This document shows, piece after piece, positions 1 to 13,257 of a DNA stretch of 64,000 bases. Source of the stretch: Batillaria attramentaria. Its lineage: Eukaryota; Mollusca; Gastropoda; Batillariidae. Position 1 is the stretch's first letter. The number at the start of each line of letters is the position of its first letter. The stretch is from assembly GCA_018292915.2 (NCBI GenBank), contig JACVVK020000291.1, positions 660,001 through 724,000 on the forward strand. Direction: 5' to 3'. The position numbers were made by a program, and so were the translations under genes. The notes under the pieces were generated by a model. That model was given only the letters and a program-made list of their open reading frames with translations. It was not told the DNA's origin and searched no databases.

Positions 1-383
1 CACACACCCCCTAACGCACGCCAACGTTTCTGATATGTATATCCAGCCTCATCTGAGTTTCACACGGTCTAAATAAATACTAATTAAAAAAAAATCCTTT
101 CCTCACCTGCAAACACTCGAACTACTGAAAACGCACAGACAAGCTTGAGTTTATGTTCGTGGAGTGGAGTGCATTATCCGCAAAAGGTTACCTAGCTCTT
201 GAGAATGTTGGACGTTCTCAATGGGTCCTCAGTTCGCCTTACATTCTGCCCCACATTCTTGTTTGCTGTCAGACAAACTGGGGGACAAACACTCTAATTC
301 GGAAGGTGCTGTCACAATACTGAAATTGGAACGCCCGTCACAATACTGAAATTGGAACGCCCATCAGTAACCCTTCGTGAATG

Positions 384-449
<66 letters not shown>

Positions 450-797
450 CTCTGGCAATGCTGCGGTGTAGCGTCGTGTGATTCTTCTCACAATACAAGG
501 CTACATGACGCACATTTCTGCTCGGTCAGTACAAAGTGGTCTCGCGAACAGTTAATATTATTAGTTAGTTGCATAGGGCTTAACGCCGCGCGGAGAGCTT
601 CAACTACTCAGGTCAGCGTCGAGCCCGGAGAATCTACCTCCTCATCCCTGAGATAGGGTGCGTGCTGTACCCAACCCGTGCTGTACCCCACAGATCACGT
701 GATGTTTCAAGCTCGCCCCAACACTGTACCGTCCTCAACTGCACACAACAGTACTGCCGCGCGGCCACATTTGTGCTCAGCGGGTAGGCATCATTAT

Positions 798-1176
798 TCA
801 GTAGGACTTCGTAAGGAGGACTTCGCTGAGCAGGTAACCCATTTATATGTAAATTACATAAGCACGTTAGGGGCAACAATAGATAATCGCAGCGCGTTAG
901 CCGCTCGCGGTCTCTGACGTATGAGCCAAATTTAGATGTCAATGGGTTACACTGCTCAGCGAAGTCCTCCTTACGAAGTCCTGGGTGTGGGTGTTTGGGT
1001 GTTTAACGTCCTTTTCCACCACATACGGGTGATATCAAGGGCAACGATGAAAAAGCCAGCACAAATATTTGGCCTCAGCCGGGATGCGAACTCACGAACC
1101 GAGCATTAGAAGTCCAACGCTCTACCATTCGGCCACCCCGGCTCCCCTTACGAAGTCCCACTAAACATACCTAATG
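798..1176. mobile_element. Inverted-repeat (MITE-like) element split by a SINE
   Basis: Arms GTAGGACTTCGTAAGGAGG...GCTGAGCAG near 800-840 and CTGCTCAGCGAAGTCC... near 945-981 are inverted copies around a ~100-bp core. A second copy is at 10264-10468. The right end is displaced by a SINE at 982-1145. Confidence 0.75.
982..1145 (-). mobile_element. tRNA-derived SINE, family 1, with 13-bp target duplication
   Basis: On the minus strand it has a tRNA-like head (A box like TRGYNNARNGG, B box GTTCGcATCCCG), a body with GATATCACC...GTGGTGGAAAAGGACGTTAAAC, and an AAACACCCACACCC tail. CCTTACGAAGTCC flanks both sides (969-981 and 1146-1158). Confidence 0.88.
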
Positions 1177-3559
1177 TTTAAACATCTGATCATTTGGCAA
1201 ACAGCCTCAGAGCTTTATAAGCGGTATTTTATTTCCCCTCCGAGAACTCATTACGAACTCAGAGGCTTAAAAAAAAAAAAGACTTCAGTTACCTGAAAGC
1301 AATTTTTGTCGAACTTTCGAAGCGGAGTAGCACGGGAAACACTCCCCCCCTATTTTGACTGCATCCCGTGTCACTGCATGAGTCAATGCGTCCGCCTTTT
1401 ACCGACAGCTGCAGGCTCCGCGCGTTCTGTCGCTGTGTCAGCTTGAACAGTGCCTCCTGCCTGGACGGCTGAATGACTGGCGCGTCAGCAGTTCCACTGT
1501 CTGCACTGATCACAGACACTGACATCGCTCAGTTGTATCAACTCGTATGCATCTTTGAACTGACATTGTACAGCTTTGGCCGTGCACTGTTTCCGGATTT
1601 CAGCTGTTCCCAGCGGTGTTTCAAGCCACTGACAAGGCATTGGTGAGCCTCAGTGCAGTGTGCGAGTCAGTACTGGAATCCACAACAAGCCCTGGCCACA
1701 CCGACTAACCAGGTACGGTATTTGAGTAGCTCAGTGAAGACAGATACAAACTCGAGACAGTAGCTCAGTGAGTGGCTCTGTCAGGTAGGTTTTTAGTACG
1801 GACTGAAGTGATGCCGCTTAATTCATTGTACAGCACAGAAAAGTGCAGGGCTAGCTAGCTAATAAACACTTGTTGTACACGCACTGCTGTAATCATGACC
1901 GCCTCGATCGAACATGTGTCAGCATGAGGTCTAGGTACACGCGTACTGTAATGGTAGCACACGAGTACATCTAGTTTAGGTGCCCATCATAGTACCGCAT
2001 TACGTGTTACCGCATGTGTAGCGAAGATGTAGTCTACTTTGCAAGTTTGTGTTCAGTACTGGAGCATTTGTTAGTACAGTTGCACTTTTGGGTTGCGTCA
2101 AGCTAGCCACGGGTCAGTTCTCACGTGCGTGTGATTTCTTGCATAAACGTTAAGCCTGCTCTTAACTTGACTGGGTACAGCGCGCGAAACACACATGTGC
2201 ACATCACAGTCGTTGCGCTCGGTGTGTCTACTAACTACAAAACTGAACACAGCAGCGTGTTACGATGTGTTTCTTTTGTTATCACGAGTATTCGAGAAGT
2301 GGTGACCTTGTTTTGACTGTAGCCTAGTTTGCCTCGGGCGACTGTATGTGTTACGGGGGTGTGTGTCTAGGGGTATACATGACGAACACCACACCACACC
2401 ACCGGGGTTCTCTCTGATCAGGCAGGCAGTCAACCAGTGAGGCAGCGTGTTTCAGTGTTTGGTACTGGGCTCTTTATTATGCTGTGCAATTATATGTCTC
2501 CGTACCGGGACACGTACGTATGTATGTAGTACAGGTATACAGGTAGTTATGTAGCTATGCAGCTATGTAGCACGGACACCCTGAAACAGCAATAAAGCTA
2601 ACGTCAGAAATATCAAAGAGAACTAGTAACTACTAGGACAATATATAATCAGTATTTCCTCACACTGAGCAGCCAAAATCAGCACTGTTGTCCCACCACT
2701 GATTACAACTCTCAACTGAACAAATACCATTTACAATTGTGGGAAACACTGAATGAACTAATCACAAAAAATAATCGTTACAATAGAGAGTAGAAAATAT
2801 CTTGATAATTGCAACACCGCAAGAGAATACAAAATATCCTGTACCTTATCAGTGTGATAAAGGTGAAATCAGTCTCAGTGTTAGGCAAATCTGGACAGCA
2901 TGTACTAGCAGGTCGACAGTCAGTGAACAAGTGACTGAATACACAGCTCATGGTACTGACAACAATAGGTGAACAGGGCTCATGTGCTTACTCACTAAAA
3001 ACAAGTGGTGATTACTATTTGTCGGTACACAAGGGCAGACAATACTACAGCTACAAAAATGGAAATACTATACAAGAAACTATGAATTATCTCTAAATGC
3101 TAACAATTACTTTACTTGACAATATCATGATAATTATCAAATCAAGGATGTACATATGTGACATGAATGCACCTTCTTTTATCTGAAGTTTTACATGCAA
3201 CAACTTCACAAAAATATTATGCAGTATGTAAATTACTACACCCTGTCAGAAAACAACTCTGCCCCTGGTTATGTGCAGCTTGGCTTCAGACTAACACTAT
3301 TACGTACAACTCCTACATAAAATCCAGACCAACCCAATATAATAACAAAACGGTCTCGCGCTCTCTCTCTGTCTGTCTCTCTCGTGCTCTCTCTCTGTCT
3401 GTCTCTCTGTCTGTCTCTCTCGTGCTCTCTCTCTGTCTGTCTCTCTGTCTGTCTCTCTGTCTGTCTCTCTCGCGCGCACACACACACACACATACACACT
3501 CTGCTACATATGCACTTAGGGCCTAGGGCTGAGTCGCTCGAAATTCTCGTGCAATTCGT

Positions 3560-3960
3560 TTTTGTCCTGACCTGTTCAGTTACGATTAGAAGGTGTTATA
3601 TAACGCGCCTAGGTTCGGCGGGCAGGTACTTGATTATTCTGGATTCTTCTTTAGTTTTTAAATAGTAATAAGGTGATTCACGCTTTGATTTTTGATTGGT
3701 TCTGTTATAAGAGTGGTCCGGAATGTACTAGAATGCCGTTACTGTATATAAGGCCCGGAGATGTTTGCCGCGTGTGTGTGTGTGTGCACACGAGAGAAGA
3801 TTGTATTTGCGAAGCTTGAAAGTGCAGCGTAACACCAGAGAAGTGCTGTAATAAACTCCACACGGTTATAACCTTTTCTACGCGCTCAAGTGTTTTCTGT
3901 GAGTGAAGAGACAACGTGCGGTCCACAAGAACTCACTACGTGAGGAAGTGTACGCCTGTG
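3560..3960 (+). mobile_element. LTR- or promoter-like segment
   Basis: TATATAAGG near 3745 is followed about 105 bp later by AATAAA at 3850 within a GC-moderate stretch. The spacing resembles an LTR or a short transcription unit. Nothing else supports it. Confidence 0.2.
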
Positions 3961-5079
3961 TGTCATCGTTTCACTTCGATAAGACGACGGGCTCTCCAAC
4001 ACATCTCCACACGTAACACAGTGCTCGATGACAAACCGATTGAAGATGCACTGTCCGCCATGCACGGTTTGCACGCCGAGTGACGTAGTACAGCCAATCA
4101 GAATCTGTTCTGGAAACCACAGTCACAGTTGTGGCTATTTGAAATCCAGGTTGCTGTGATGACGCCACAGCGGCGGAAACCCCCAAAATCACAACTGTCA
4201 CAACTGTGGACAGCACTGTGGCGCTCCGCAGTGCCCAGTTAAGAGCCGGCTTAAGGACAGAACCTTCTAATAGTGAGAGTTTCCCGCGTTTTCCTCAGTC
4301 GCTTTCTGAGAGTCCCTGGAGACGTGTGTCGTCCCTCCAGCCCTCGGCTCTCTTCGGTCCTCGTTTCCTCGCTATAGTTCTCATGTTCATGCTCAGTCTC
4401 TGTAGTTATTTTGTTATATTGTGACCAGTGTTGGAACTGTTACTGGATAATTCTTGTATTTGGAACTATGCCGGTGCACTGAGAAGAAACTGTGATTCTG
4501 TACTGGATTATTTGTGACTTGTGTTTGAAACGACTGAATTCGGACAAGGAATTAGTCGACAGATAAACGGTGACTGTGTCTCATGTTATTCCCTTGTAAC
4601 TTAGAGAACAGTTGATGAAAAGCGATTGCTTGACTCGACGTATTCTAAGACTGAAATCCTGATCGTCAATAATACTAGTCAGAAAATATATGTAAAGTAA
4701 CGGTTATGTAAATTCGTAGTGTTGGTTTAGACACTCGGAGAGTTAGAACGTTGTCTAATATAGTAGTTAGAGAGACTTTAGTGTCAGGATCCTGTCTCAT
4801 GCCGTCAGAACGGGAGGTTTCCCAGCTTTCTCGTGTAACACGCAGCACACACGCGGCCGAGTGTGTATTGTCTGTTAGGCCCTACATTCAGTACTGACAG
4901 TCACTAGGCCGGAATGAGGAATTCCATTCACAGAGCGACAACGCTGTCGGTTTACATCATTCACGGAATTATCCGCTCCCCGCTATTTCAATTGTCTTGT
5001 CCCGTCCCGTATTTTGCAGTTTTTTTTTCTTCCCGTTTTTGTGTGTGCTATATATGTGTTGTATTTTTCTCCTGCTATG

Positions 5080-5788
5080 TCGCTATCTCGGTGCACTCGG
5101 AGAGAAGACACGGGATACAACAAGATATAACTCCAATACTTTATTAACAGAAGATGCGTGGAAAACAAACTCATGAAAGAAGAAGAACTCAGAACGCTGC
5201 GAAGAGCTGCTTATATCTAAACAGGTCAGATCTAGAACATTCCTCAACTTACTGGCAAGCTCGGAATCTTTCCAAGGTTACATAATCTACTGACGTTACT
5301 TGGTTACTGCACCAGCATATTCTAGGATGGTCTAGAAATTTCCATCGAAATGCAGTGGCTTTTCGCGATCTCTACAACAATTTGTAGTCTAGGTTTTAGC
5401 AGTCTCTAGTTTGTGGCCCGACAAGTATTAATCATCACGCTAATACACTCTGAGCCGAATCTGTGTTGCCTTAGCAAAGACCTTGGCCTTAGTATATCCA
5501 AAGACCTTGGAATCAGAATTTATGTTTCCAAGATCTTTGGTATATCTAACGATTCATATGATCCGCATTTTACTGGAATAATTGAACACAGATTTTTTTT
5601 CTCTTGTCAGTTGTTTCTTTCGAGAGATAGTGTAAGGTTGATGAGTGAGTGAGTGCGTAGATGTGTGTGGCACGTAGGCCCGACAGTATTCTTTCATTCA
5701 TCCTAAACACACATTTCAGAGCAGCTCACTAAACTAAACCTGCAGCATTCCCCACAACCACGACGACCCCACACCCGGGGCGCTACAC
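5080..5788 (-). mobile_element. LTR-like segment (Ty3/gypsy style), minus orientation
   Basis: Read on the minus strand it starts TGTGTAGCGCCCCGGGTG, has a TATA-like GATATAAG near 5210, and an AATAAA near 5140 followed by about 60 bp. This is the layout of an LTR (U3-R-U5). No second LTR and no gag/pol are seen, so it would be a solo or truncated LTR. Confidence 0.35.
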
Positions 5789-5930
5789 ATGTACCGCATT
5801 ACGTGTTACCGCCAGGACTGTTTGTGTAGCTCTTCATTTCTTAAAATCAAATATGTCGTTGCGCCACGGTCCCTCAAGTTTTTTGTTTTCTATTTAAAAT
5901 GTCAGAATGCTCCATAGCTCCGGAAGTTTA

Positions 5931-5966
5931 TGTTCCCCGTAGGTCTATGTGCGGGGGAGGGGGTGG

Positions 5967-6025
<59 letters not shown>

Positions 6026-6715
6026 GTTTTTCTTGTTAAACAGTTTTAGAGTTTGACAGTATGTATGCTTATTTGTTTTAAACTGTTTGTGAAGTTTGTT
6101 TTGACCTTAGCGTTTAACCCTATTTTGTTTTTATATATTATACCGAAATCTTTACTGACTGTATTTTATCTTATCTGTGACAGAGCATCATGTGAGACCA
6201 AAGAAGATTTTCTGAAGTATTTTGAATTGAATTGAATGTTCCCGGGAGTCTATGTTCTTCTAGGTCTATGTTCCCGTAGGTTTATGTTCCCGGGAGTCTA
6301 TGTTCCCGAAGGTCTATGTTCCCGTAGGTCTATGTTCCCGGGAGTTCATGTTCCCGTAGGTCTGTGTTCCCGGAGGTCTTTGTTCCCGGAGGTCTGTGTT
6401 CCTGTAGGTCTTTGTTCCCGGAAATCTGTGTTCCCCAAGGGGGAGCCAGGATAACCGAATGGTAGAGCGTTGGACTTTCAGTGGTCGGGTCGTGAGTTCA
6501 GTCCAATCTCGGCAGGGGCCAAATATTTGTGCTGGCCTTTTTCTCGCTGTCCCGTCTCTGATATCACCCATATGTGGTGGGAAAGGACGTTAAACGCCAA
6601 AACACCCACCCACCCGGCCTATGTTCCCGTAGGTCTTTGTTCCCGGAGGTATCTGTTTTCGGAAGTCTATGTTCCCGAAGGTGTATGTTCCCAGAGGTCT
6701 ATGTTCCTACAGCAA
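5931..6715. repeat. 16-17 bp minisatellite (TGTTCCCGKAGGTCTA), interrupted
   Basis: Units of TATGTTCCCGTAGGTC with one- or two-base changes occupy 5931-5953, 6236-6440 and 6617-6715. The gaps hold a (GA)n tract with a probable retroelement tail (5965-6235) and a SINE (6441-6615). Confidence 0.85.
6441..6615 (+). mobile_element. tRNA-derived SINE, family 1, inserted in a minisatellite
   Basis: Full copy: head GAGCCAGGATAACCGAATGG, body CAAATATTTGTGCTGGCC and GATATCACCCATATGTGG, tail ACACCCACCCACCC. The B box is slightly degraded (GAGTTCAGTCC). Confidence 0.88.
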
Positions 6716-6828
6716 CCCTAACCTAAGCACATAATTATTGACATATAGAAGAACACAAGAGCGCCGGGACTCCTGGGAACACAGAGTCGACACCACATAG
6801 CAGTTCGGCGGCGTTACGTTGACTGATG

Positions 6829-6880
6829 TCCTTCTCGCAGCATCTGTGAAACGAGTTTTGGTACACCCCTACATACCACC
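6829..6880 (+). other. Probable 5' UTR start of the + strand sulfotransferase (splice acceptor at 6829-6840)
   Basis: A pyrimidine-rich stretch ending TTCTCGCAG at 6840 looks like a 3' splice site 40 bases before the ATG. A non-coding first exon therefore probably lies further upstream, and the promoter would lie upstream of that. No TATA box is evident next to the ATG. Confidence 0.35.
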
Positions 6881-7061
6881 ATGTCCGGCAAGACTGGAGA
6901 GCGGAAGACGCTACCGTTGGACGTCCAACTGATGAAACCGGGATCTTACATGGGTATGATCATTCCGGAGTGCTACGAGCCAGTCTCCGAACACCTGCCC
7001 AAGGTCAAGGCCATGCCCATAAGGGACGATGACGTCGTGCTTTGCTCCTACCCCAAGTCAG
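6881..7061 (+). CDS. Sulfotransferase (+) coding exon 1
   Basis: Encodes residues 1-60 and the first base of Gly61. It begins at ATG 6881 and ends with PKS and a G, followed by the donor GTGAGA (phase 1). It carries the N-terminal region, a conserved RDDDVVLCSYPKS stretch, and the start of the PAPS-binding loop. The donor runs straight into a (GA)n tract. Confidence 0.9.
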
Positions 7062-8629
7062 GTGAGAGAGAGAGAGAGAGAGAGTCTGAGAGAGAGAGAG
7101 AGGAGAGAGAGTAGTCGCGGATAGTCGCCCAAGGTCAAGGCCATGCCCATAAGGGACGATGACGTCGTGCTTTGCTCCTACCTCAAGTCAGATGAGAGAG
7201 AGGGAGAGAGAGAGAGAGAGAGAGAGAGTAGTCGCGGATCTACTGAAAGGCGGGAACTGCATCTGCCACTGGCAGACGGAAGGGGGGGGGGGGGGGGGGG
7301 GGGGGGGGTGGTGGTGGAGGGGCGGGAGGACTATAAAGTCTAATTTTGACGAAGTGACAGCCCTAAAGTATAGAAGGAAATGCGAACTGGCGTCACTTCC
7401 GGTTTGGCGCCGCCTTTCTATGGAGCAAATCATGTCTTGCTGAGTTGTATAATTACAATATGCACCGATGTTGACTATGCGAGCACATCTGCACTGCTGG
7501 CCAATCAACAGGCACACACTGGATGTATAGGATGCTGGATCTGCTCATTCGACGTCAGCTTGTGTACGACGTCAGAAACGCCGACTCGACCTACATAGAC
7601 GTGCAACACGTCGACAAGATGGCCGACCTCGACTCTCCGCGCATCCTCGTCACGCATCTGCCCTTTGACCTCCTGCCCAGCCAGATCAAGAACAAGCGCA
7701 CCAAGATAGTGCACGTGTACCGAAACCCGAAGGCTGTCGCGGTGTCGCTGCACTTTCAAATGCGGGACGCGACGCTTGACGAGAGTTTCAAAAATGAGAA
7801 CCCGATACAGGCGTACGCAGAACTATTTCTTGCCGAAAAAGGTAAACTGGTTATTCATTTTTAGTGTTGGTTTGGTTAGAAAGACGAAGAACAGACAAAT
7901 AACAGCAGCAACGACGACAACGATAGGGAAAAAACCAATGCCAACGCGACAAAAAAACAACAACAAACAAACAAAAAAACAACAACGACGTAAACCGACA
8001 AAAACTCGACATGAACCGACAAAAGCCCGACATAAACCGACATAAACCCGACGTAATTCAGTAACACAAACCGACATAAACCGACGTAAATGACCGGCGT
8101 ATGCCGACGTAGATCACCGACCAAGAAACAACGTAAACCGACATAAACCGTCAAAAACGCGACGTAATAACAGCAGCAACGACGACAACGATAGGGAAAA
8201 AACCAATGCCAACGCGACAAAAAAAAAACAACCCAAAAAACAAACTGAAAAACAAAAACAAAAACAAAAAAACCACACACACGACGTAAACCGACAAAAC
8301 TCGCCATGAACCGACAAAAGCCCGACATAAACCGACATAAACCCGACGTAATTCAGTAACACAAACCGACATAAACCGACGTAAATGACCGGCGTATGCC
8401 GACGTAGATCACCGACCAAGAAACAACGTAAACCGACATAAACCGTCAAAAACGCGACGTAATTCAGCCACACGAACCGACATAATGACCGGCGTACAGG
8501 GGCGTAGGAACCACGGGGGCCCTGGGGGCCCAGGCCCCGGTTCGATTTTTGGAAGGGGGGCCCGAATATCTTTGGGCCCCCCTTGCTTTTGATAAGAGGA
8601 GAGGTTGCAGGACACAAACCTTGGCAGTC

Positions 8630-8708
<79 letters not shown>

Positions 8709-8923
8709 CTTCACCTCGGCCGTATGGCTCACCCGACTTAGTGGGCCCCCCTTCCTCTCAGCATCTTCCTACGCGCCTGGCGTATGCTGACGTAACTCGG
8801 CGATATAAACCGACAATATAAACGTAATACATACGCAATTCAGCGACATAATGATAATGAGGTAGTTTGCATTATAGGCGGACCCGTTAGTGATTTCTAA
8901 AAAAGATGACAAAGAAATACATG

Positions 8924-8984
<61 letters not shown>

Positions 8985-9727
8985 GTCATGCCGTACAGTG
9001 CCATACGGAGGATGGTTCTCTTACAAGGACAAAGTGACAGAATATCAGAGCAAGAACCCTGACGTGCCTTTGTTCAACGTCTCCTACGAAGAGATTACCC
9101 AGGTATCTATCTCTCTCCCTCTCTGTGTCTCTGTCTCTTATCTCTCTCTCTTTCTCTCTCTGTATCTCTCTCTCTCTCTGCTTGTCTGTCAGTCTCCGTG
9201 TCTGTCCCGGTCTCTGCCCCCCCCCCCCCCCCCCCCCCCCTCCCCCCCCCCCCCCCCCCCCCCCCCGCTCCGACTTCTCTGGTGGCCAGTATTGGCGCAC
9301 TAGTGGAGCGTTGGAATTTCACTGACTGCTCGATTTCTGGCAGAGAAGAAATATTTGTGCTGGCTGTCTCCTCGCTGCCCCGTCAGTATGTTGCTGGGTG
9401 GTGGTTGCTGCTTAATCCCTTAACCAAGCAACTCTCTCTCTCTCTCTCTTAGAGCCGGGATAGCCGAATGGACTCTCAATGCTCGGGTCGTGAGTTCGAG
9501 TCCCGGCCGGCTGTTATTTGTGTGGTCTTTGCCCCCGTCTTTGATATCACCCTCACGTGGTGGAAAAAGACGTTAAATTTCCAACACCCCACCCCCCTTC
9601 TCTCTCTCTCTCTGTGTCTCCAACCAAGGCAGGTATGTATACACACACATGCTTCCTAGAGATTTACTATGCCCACTTTACCCTTGTAGCACTTACATTT
9701 AGATACTGAGTAGAGCTAGAGGTACGA

Positions 9728-9791
<64 letters not shown>

Positions 9792-11606
9792 CCACTGCGA
9801 GCAATAACAAGCCCCTGCTTGTGCGAATGTTGGACACAGAATCCGCTGGAGACAGTCAAAGGCCTGGCGAAGTTCCTGGGGGTGTCAGTGTCAGACGAAT
9901 TCTGCCGGCAAGTCGTCGACGCCTGCAGCTTCCAGAAACAGAAGGCCACGGAGGAAGAGAACCCGCAACAAGCAGCCCTGAAATTCTTCCGTAAAGGTCA
10001 ATGAATAAAATCGAAGCTGAGTACATTGGTACAGAGCTGAAAGATCTAAGCTCCCAACAAACAGAGTCGACCGTGCAAGCACATGTCAACTCTGTCACAG
10101 TTGCAGAGTTTTCAGCGTCCCTGAAACCCCAATAAAAGCCAAGGGCAGCCTGATTTCGCAGCTCAGTTTGCGTTTTGACACTGAGCGAGAAGGATCGTGC
10201 AGCACTCAACACCCGCTGGACATTGTAGCGATGTGTCTCGCTCACTGACCAAAAGCCAAATAATAGTGAGACTTAGTAGGGCTTCGTACGGAGAACTTCG
10301 CTGAGCAGCGTAACCCACTTGCATGTAAATTAGGCACGTTACGGGTACCATTAGCTAATCGCAGCGCGTTAGCAGCTCGCGGCCTCTGCCGTGTGAGCCT
10401 AATTTACATGTAAATGGGTTACGCTGCTCAGCGAAGTCCTCCTTACGAAGTCCTACTAAATCTCACTAATGTCACGGCAAACTCGTGCTCTGGTTTTATA
10501 AGGGCCCCGAAGAGCTGAAAACGCTGCAACTGTGACAGAGTTGACTGTGCTTGCACGGTCGATTCCACTGTAAATTTTTTTCACACTTCGGAAAGCTTTC
10601 TGTTGGGAGCTTAGATCTTGAAAGCCTCTATGCGCATAACGTCGCTGAGATGGAAAACTGCCTCTTTCGAAGCTCAAAGGCTGTTTGGCAGATAGAAGGA
10701 TGTTGCATTCGCCATAGCGACCGTTTTCGTGACTTTGTGGCTTCTGTTAATAATAATAATAATAATGATAATTGTATAGGCGTTTTACCCTATTTCATGA
10801 ATCGGCTCAAAGCGCCGCGAATTGAACCCAACACGCACGCTCACGTGAATCACACGCATTCTCTCACACACTGGACATAAACACATTACAATCACGTGGT
10901 GCGAAGGGTCAGCTCAGCTATTTAAATTTCGGAATTTAGAATTGCATTTATTTTTCAAATTTGGTGGGCTGAACATTTCCAAAGCAGAGGGGGAGGAAGC
11001 CGGAGTACCCGGAGAGAACCCCCAACGATCGGCCCGAATGAACGGTGCCACATACGAGAGGGAAAAATTCTTTGCCCCGAGTGGGACTCGAACCCCTGAC
11101 CTCTCGCATTGGTGACAAGTCTCTTAACCACTAGACCACCGACCGCCCAACAACAACAACAACAACAACAAAACAACACCGAGTTTCTTTGGGCCTTCGG
11201 TGCATTCCTGAACAGACTTGGACACGACAATGCCATCTAAAAATAGCCACCAATCAGCGTCCTCAGTCCAAAGAGAGAAAGGGTCGGTGGGTGGGTGGGT
11301 GTTTGGGGATTTAACGTCCTTTCCCACCACACACGGGTGATATGAAAGACGGGGCAACGACGAACAAGCCAGCACAAATATTTGGCCCCAGCCGGGATAC
11401 GAACGCACGACCCGAGCATTAGAAGTCCAACGCTCTACCATTCGGCCACCCCGGCTCCCCAAGAGAGATGATGATGATGAAACGTTTTTTATTCAGGATA
11501 AAGCATTTAGGCATTACTGCCTGTCAGTCTTACAAGCTGTCCTGCTAGTCTACGTTACTACGTTAAAGGGTAAAAAGACAACATCAAAACCGACAAGGGG
11601 GGAAAA

Positions 11607-11641
<35 letters not shown>

Positions 11642-11907
11642 GAGAGAAAAAAAAGACGAACAAAAGTATTAACTATCTAAAAGAAATGAAGAAGAGAAAA
11701 GTAGACATGATAAACAATCAAAACACACGTGGCATTTGTCGATGATGTTGGCTGTATGCCAAGTAAGAACTTCAAAGTCGTCACTAACATTCAAAAACAT
11801 GCATATAACACATTTCCACCAACATGGTCAGATGAGCGTGTCGTGTAGAATTTGTTTGAAGTCAGTGAATTTGGAAATGTTTTGGATACTTAGTGGTAAA
11901 GAGTTCC

Positions 11908-11940
<33 letters not shown>

Positions 11941-12431
11941 CAGGAAGGAAGAATCAGGAAAACTTTATTTTTCAACGGTAGAGGTAACTAGCGTATAACA
12001 GCCAATTTTCATACCTGCCGTTGCTAATTCTAGTACAGTGAAGTCCGGATGTAGTGATAGCCCTCGGGACCAAATTTTTTTTATCACTACATCCGGACTA
12101 TTACTACATCCGGATGTCCGGTTATAGTGATATTTTTGTAGGTTTTATCACTACATCCGGACGTCCGGTTATAGTGATATTTTTGTAGGTTTTATCACTA
12201 CATCCGGCCAATCGCTTGTAGTTGTAGTGATATCTTCAAAGCTTTTATTGCCACATGCGGCGGCACATTTGGTAAACTAGCCTCAAGGCAGTAATAAGGT
12301 GATTTTGGAACCACTATTGATTTCGTTTTGTGACGTTTCTTCTGTCGTCTTTGTCAGGCTTGCAAATGTCCTGTGTTAACCTACCCCCGTCCTAGCAGTT
12401 CAACAGCCGGTGTGTGTGTGTGTGTGTGTGT

Positions 12432-12502
<71 letters not shown>

Positions 12503-13206
12503 TTAGAGAGAGAGAGAGAGAGAGAAGGGCCACTTAGAAATACGGGTTAAATGAAAAATCGTCAGATTTTTTAGGAATGAAATTTAGTCTTTAATCAGCT
12601 TTGAAGATATCACTACAACTACAAGCGCCGGATGTAGTGATAAAACCTACAAAAATATCACTATAACCGGACGTCCGGATGTAGTGATAAAACCTACAAA
12701 AATATCACTATAACCGGACATCCGGATGTAGTAATAGTCCGGATGTAGTGATAAAAAAAAATTTGGTCCCAAGAACTAAGCACATTGCGTTGCTGGCGTT
12801 TGCTCGCCATTTTGGTGAAGGGAGATTACTCTCGAACATTATCACTACAGCCGGACTTTAGCTTCCCCGGGACTTGAAAATAGTATCACTACAAGCGGAC
12901 TATCACTATATCCGGCCTGAAAAATATCACTACAACCGGACTAAGTTGACAAAGAACATGAACAACTGGGACCGGGACCAAGAAATTCTATTACTACAGC
13001 CGGACTATCACTACATGGGTCTATCACTACAGCCGGACTTCACTGTAGTATCTATTCTAGCAATGTCTGTCTAAATCAACACACAAGCACACACACATAC
13101 ACACAGTCCCATGTACAGCAACAGGAGCAAAGCAGAAATACCAATGAATCCATAGTTAAAAGAAACTACACACTAATAAAGAATATTTAAAAAGCGTGAA
13201 TAACAT

Positions 13207-13257
<51 letters not shown>

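Larger units (their letters stand above)
2014..5790. mobile_element. Candidate 3.8-kb insertion bounded by 22-bp direct repeats
   Basis: A 22-bp sequence beginning GTACCGCATTACG occurs at 1992-2013 and again at 5791-5812. The enclosed block begins ATGTGTAGCG and ends CGCTACACAT, a 10-bp inverted pair. No coding capacity is recognised inside. It may be a decayed retrotransposon. Confidence 0.4.

Noticed and set aside
381..656. Open frames of His-Thr, Cys-Val or Leu-Ser repeats (here and at many CA, GT and CT tracts)
   Set aside because: They are translations of dinucleotide repeats with no conserved flanks.
6441..6530. tRNA genes at the SINE heads
   Set aside because: A and B boxes are present but the cloverleaf is degraded, and each head is fused to a repeated SINE body and tail, so they are SINEs and not functional tRNA genes.
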